A DNA stretch of 64,000 bases, taken from NCBI RefSeq assembly GCF_029910095.1, contig NZ_CP094526.1, forward strand, positions 4,154,001 to 4,218,000, in the 5' to 3' direction. The DNA comes from Bradyrhizobium sp. ISRA464 (GTDB lineage Bacteria > Pseudomonadota > Alphaproteobacteria > Rhizobiales > Xanthobacteraceae). Positions 62,389 to 64,000 of the stretch are shown here, one piece after another. Both the position numbers and the translations under genes were made by a program. The notes under the pieces are model-generated. The model did no database searches and was not told the DNA's origin. It worked only from the letters and a program-made list of their open reading frames with translations. Each line of letters opens with the position of its first letter. The first letter of the stretch is position 1.

Positions 62389-63648
62389 ATGCGTGCCCTG
62401 CAAACACAAACGGCCGCTCACAGGCGCGACATCCAGACGCCGATCTTTCCCGACTTCTCCCGGCAAGTTGTCTGCATTGAGGGACTGCTCTGCGACGCGG
62501 TGACGTTTGAGGAGGCGAAGCAGCGGATTGTCTCGTCCATCAGAGAAACGCGCCGCTGCAATCTGGTCACTCCGAATGCGAATTTCCTGCGCCTGATCCG
62601 CTCCGACCCGGATTTCAGAGATGCCGCATTGGCAACCGATCTCTCTGTCATCGACGGGATGCCACTGCTTTGGCTCGCCCGCCTGCTCGGAATTCCTGTT
62701 CGACAGCGTGTCAGCGGCTCTGACCTATTTGATGCTCTCTGGGCCGATACCAGCGAACACCTGAGCACCTTCTTTTTCGGTGCGACCGATGACATCGGCT
62801 ACCGCGTGCGGAAGCGTCTCAGCGAAGCTGAGGCGGCCATCGAGTGCGCGGGCACCCTTTCTCCGGGCTTCGGCTCCGTTGAATCGATGAGCGATCCGGA
62901 AGTTCTCGACACCATCAATGAGGCGCACCCCGACCTTCTGATCGTTTCGGTCGGAGCGCGCAAAGGCCTGTTGTGGCTTAATCGGAATGAGCACCAGCTT
63001 TCGGCTCCCGTCATCTGCAATCTCGGAGCGACCATCAATTTCGTCGCGGGAAGCATCAAGCGTGCTCCCGTGTTCTTTCGTCGCTCCGGAATTGAATGGC
63101 TATGGCGCATCAAGGAGGAACCAGCGCTCTGGACGCGGTATGCTCTCGATCTCGCAACGTTGATTTCCGTCCTGCTTCGCCAGGTCCTCCCCTGGGTCGT
63201 CTATCGTAGTGTCCACCGGCCTTCCGCAACGCAACTGGCTGCGGCACGCATCCGGCACTATCAGCGCGGCGATGACGAGATCCTGGAATTCTTCGGCGCG
63301 TGGACGCGGCAGAACATCTTGCCCGTACGCGACGCCCTCGCCGCAGCGTGCCTTGCCAGGGGCAACCTTGTCATTAACGTCGACGGCGTGAGTTACGTCG
63401 ACGCCACGTTCCTGGGACAGCTTCTGCTTGCATATGGCTATCGCCGCCGAATGCACCGGGGATTCCTGCTTGGCGCTTCCGAACGGCGAATCAGGAAAAT
63501 GCTGCGCCTGCACGGTTGCGACTATCTGCTTTTCGCCGGTCAACCCGGTTCGGACACTGTCGCGGCCTCTGAGCCATGCGACGCCGCAGGGACGCTTGGC
63601 TCTCGCAAAGTTTGCGAGAGAAAGATCGCTTCTGGCGGCACGCCTTAG
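62389..63648 (+). CDS. WecB/TagA/CpsF-type glycosyltransferase fused to a STAS domain
   Basis: A protein of 419 residues. Residues about 20-230 are a GT26 (WecB/TagA/CpsF) domain: NLVTPNANFLRLIRSDPDFR, LSVIDGMPLLWLARLLG, PDLLIVSVGARKGLLWL and ICNLGATINFVAGSIKRAPV. A linker (230-300) is followed by a C-terminal STAS-like domain at about 305-385 (NLVINVDGVSYVDATFLGQL, LLGASERRIRKMLRLHGCDY). GT26 enzymes use UDP-ManNAc(A)-like or glucosyl donors to elongate lipid-linked sugars. STAS domains bind nucleotides or partner proteins, so the fusion suggests regulation of the transferase. ATG 62389 preferred to TTG 62362. The GT2 gene follows by 21 bases. Confidence 0.88.
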   Translation: MRALQTQTAAHRRDIQTPIFPDFSRQVVCIEGLLCDAVTFEEAKQRIVSSIRETRRCNLVTPNANFLRLIRSDPDFRDAALATDLSVIDGMPLLWLARLLGIPVRQRVSGSDLFDALWADTSEHLSTFFFGATDDIGYRVRKRLSEAEAAIECAGTLSPGFGSVESMSDPEVLDTINEAHPDLLIVSVGARKGLLWLNRNEHQLSAPVICNLGATINFVAGSIKRAPVFFRRSGIEWLWRIKEEPALWTRYALDLATLISVLLRQVLPWVVYRSVHRPSATQLAAARIRHYQRGDDEILEFFGAWTRQNILPVRDALAAACLARGNLVINVDGVSYVDATFLGQLLLAYGYRRRMHRGFLLGASERRIRKMLRLHGCDYLLFAGQPGSDTVAASEPCDAAGTLGSRKVCERKIASGGTP

Positions 63649-63669
63649 ATCGATTTGGCCGAGGCCCTC

Positions 63670-64000
63670 ATGATGCTTTCGACGCTGAACATCCTGCTCG
63701 GCCTCGCCGCGACAGCCCTGGCTCTGGTCACGCTGAGCTTCGCCCTGCAAGCAGCGGCCATGATCTTTCTGCATGATCGTCCGTTCTTGCTCCTGCCCCG
63801 CCGCCCCTCAGTCGCGATATTGGTGCCGGCGCACGACGAAGAACAGAACATCGAGGCGACACTCCTTCGTATTAGGCAGGACCTAGCGCCCGGCGACCGG
63901 CTCCTGGTTGTGGCGGACAATTGCAGTGACAGAACTGCTCCTCTCGCAGCGCGAGCCGGAGCAGAAATTTTGGTCCGGAGCAATCCGGAGCGGCGCGGCA
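63670..64000 (+). CDS. Glycosyltransferase family 2, partial
   Basis: Start of a GT2, cut by the right edge after 110 residues. An N-terminal membrane helix (LLGLAATALALVTLSFALQA) precedes the nucleotide-binding beginning VAILVPAHDEEQNIEATLLR and RLLVVADNCSDRTAPLAARA. The DxD and C-terminal part lie outside. ATG 63670 has GAGG five bases upstream, with ATG 63673 as alternative. Likely adds a further sugar to the repeat unit; cotranscribed with the WecB-STAS gene. Confidence 0.88.
   Translation, partial: MMLSTLNILLGLAATALALVTLSFALQAAAMIFLHDRPFLLLPRRPSVAILVPAHDEEQNIEATLLRIRQDLAPGDRLLVVADNCSDRTAPLAARAGAEILVRSNPERRG

Overview
The window is a high-GC alphaproteobacterial chromosome segment, most likely from Bradyrhizobium or a close relative. 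The evidence is a cytosolic poly-HAMP hybrid kinase, an HWE-type kinase, a LexA box of the alphaproteobacterial form GTTC-N7-GTTC, Bradyrhizobium-style small hypothetical proteins, a CGTCATTGCGAG-type intergenic palindrome, and a cell-division/translation cluster (rlpA, dac, tmk, holB, metG, tatD, MBL hydrolase) common in this order. All assignments come from reading sequence and translations; no database search was run.

Layout. 1-4.3 kb: a CUT1 sugar ABC transporter operon on the minus strand (binding protein, two permeases, ATPase cut by the window edge). 4.8-8.8 kb: a periplasmic LTxxQ-type protein, then a minus-strand set of MFS transporter, acyl-CoA-dehydrogenase-like flavoenzyme and VOC protein. 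9.0-14.2 kb: a PilZ protein, a class III nucleotide cyclase, a UvrD-type helicase and several small conserved proteins, two of them divergent around a LexA box. 14.4-22.2 kb: a 2,095-residue soluble hybrid kinase with thirteen HAMP-like cores and three receiver domains, followed by a receiver-PAS-HWE kinase. 22.3-28.4 kb: a PQQ-type sugar dehydrogenase, small hypotheticals, a LysR regulator divergent from a pirin and an isochorismatase-family hydrolase, a small secreted protein and a DoxX protein.

28.4-34.1 kb is the accessory part: decayed reading frames, an IS481-family element with 40-bp imperfect inverted repeats, a tRNA-Ser(UGA), and a 3.3-kb remnant of an integrative element. That remnant is delimited by an exact 40-bp direct repeat of the 5' half of the tRNA. 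It holds a truncated tyrosine recombinase, a candidate small RNA, short hypotheticals and a frameshifted gene. 34.1-43.4 kb returns to core genes, including two very short membrane proteins, RlpA, an epoxide-hydrolase-like enzyme, the DD-carboxypeptidase, Tmk, HolB, and MetRS with a histone-H1-like N-terminal extension. 43.4-48.1 kb: an intergenic palindrome, then a minus-strand TRAP transporter operon that includes an acyl-CoA ligase.

49.1-64 kb is a polysaccharide locus of the Wzx/Wzy type: initiating sugar transferase, Wzy-like polymerase, GT4, methyltransferase, polysaccharide deacetylase, Wzx-like flippase, acyltransferase, export protein (OPX), Wzc-like co-polymerase with a degenerate kinase domain, a secreted protein of unknown function, a WecB/TagA-STAS fusion and the start of a GT2. 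Together they could assemble lipid-linked repeat units, decorate, flip, polymerise and export an exopolysaccharide. The least explained items are the tRNA-bounded element with its candidate sRNA, the LexA-controlled small gene pair, and the polysaccharide locus with the STAS fusion and the unknown secreted protein.
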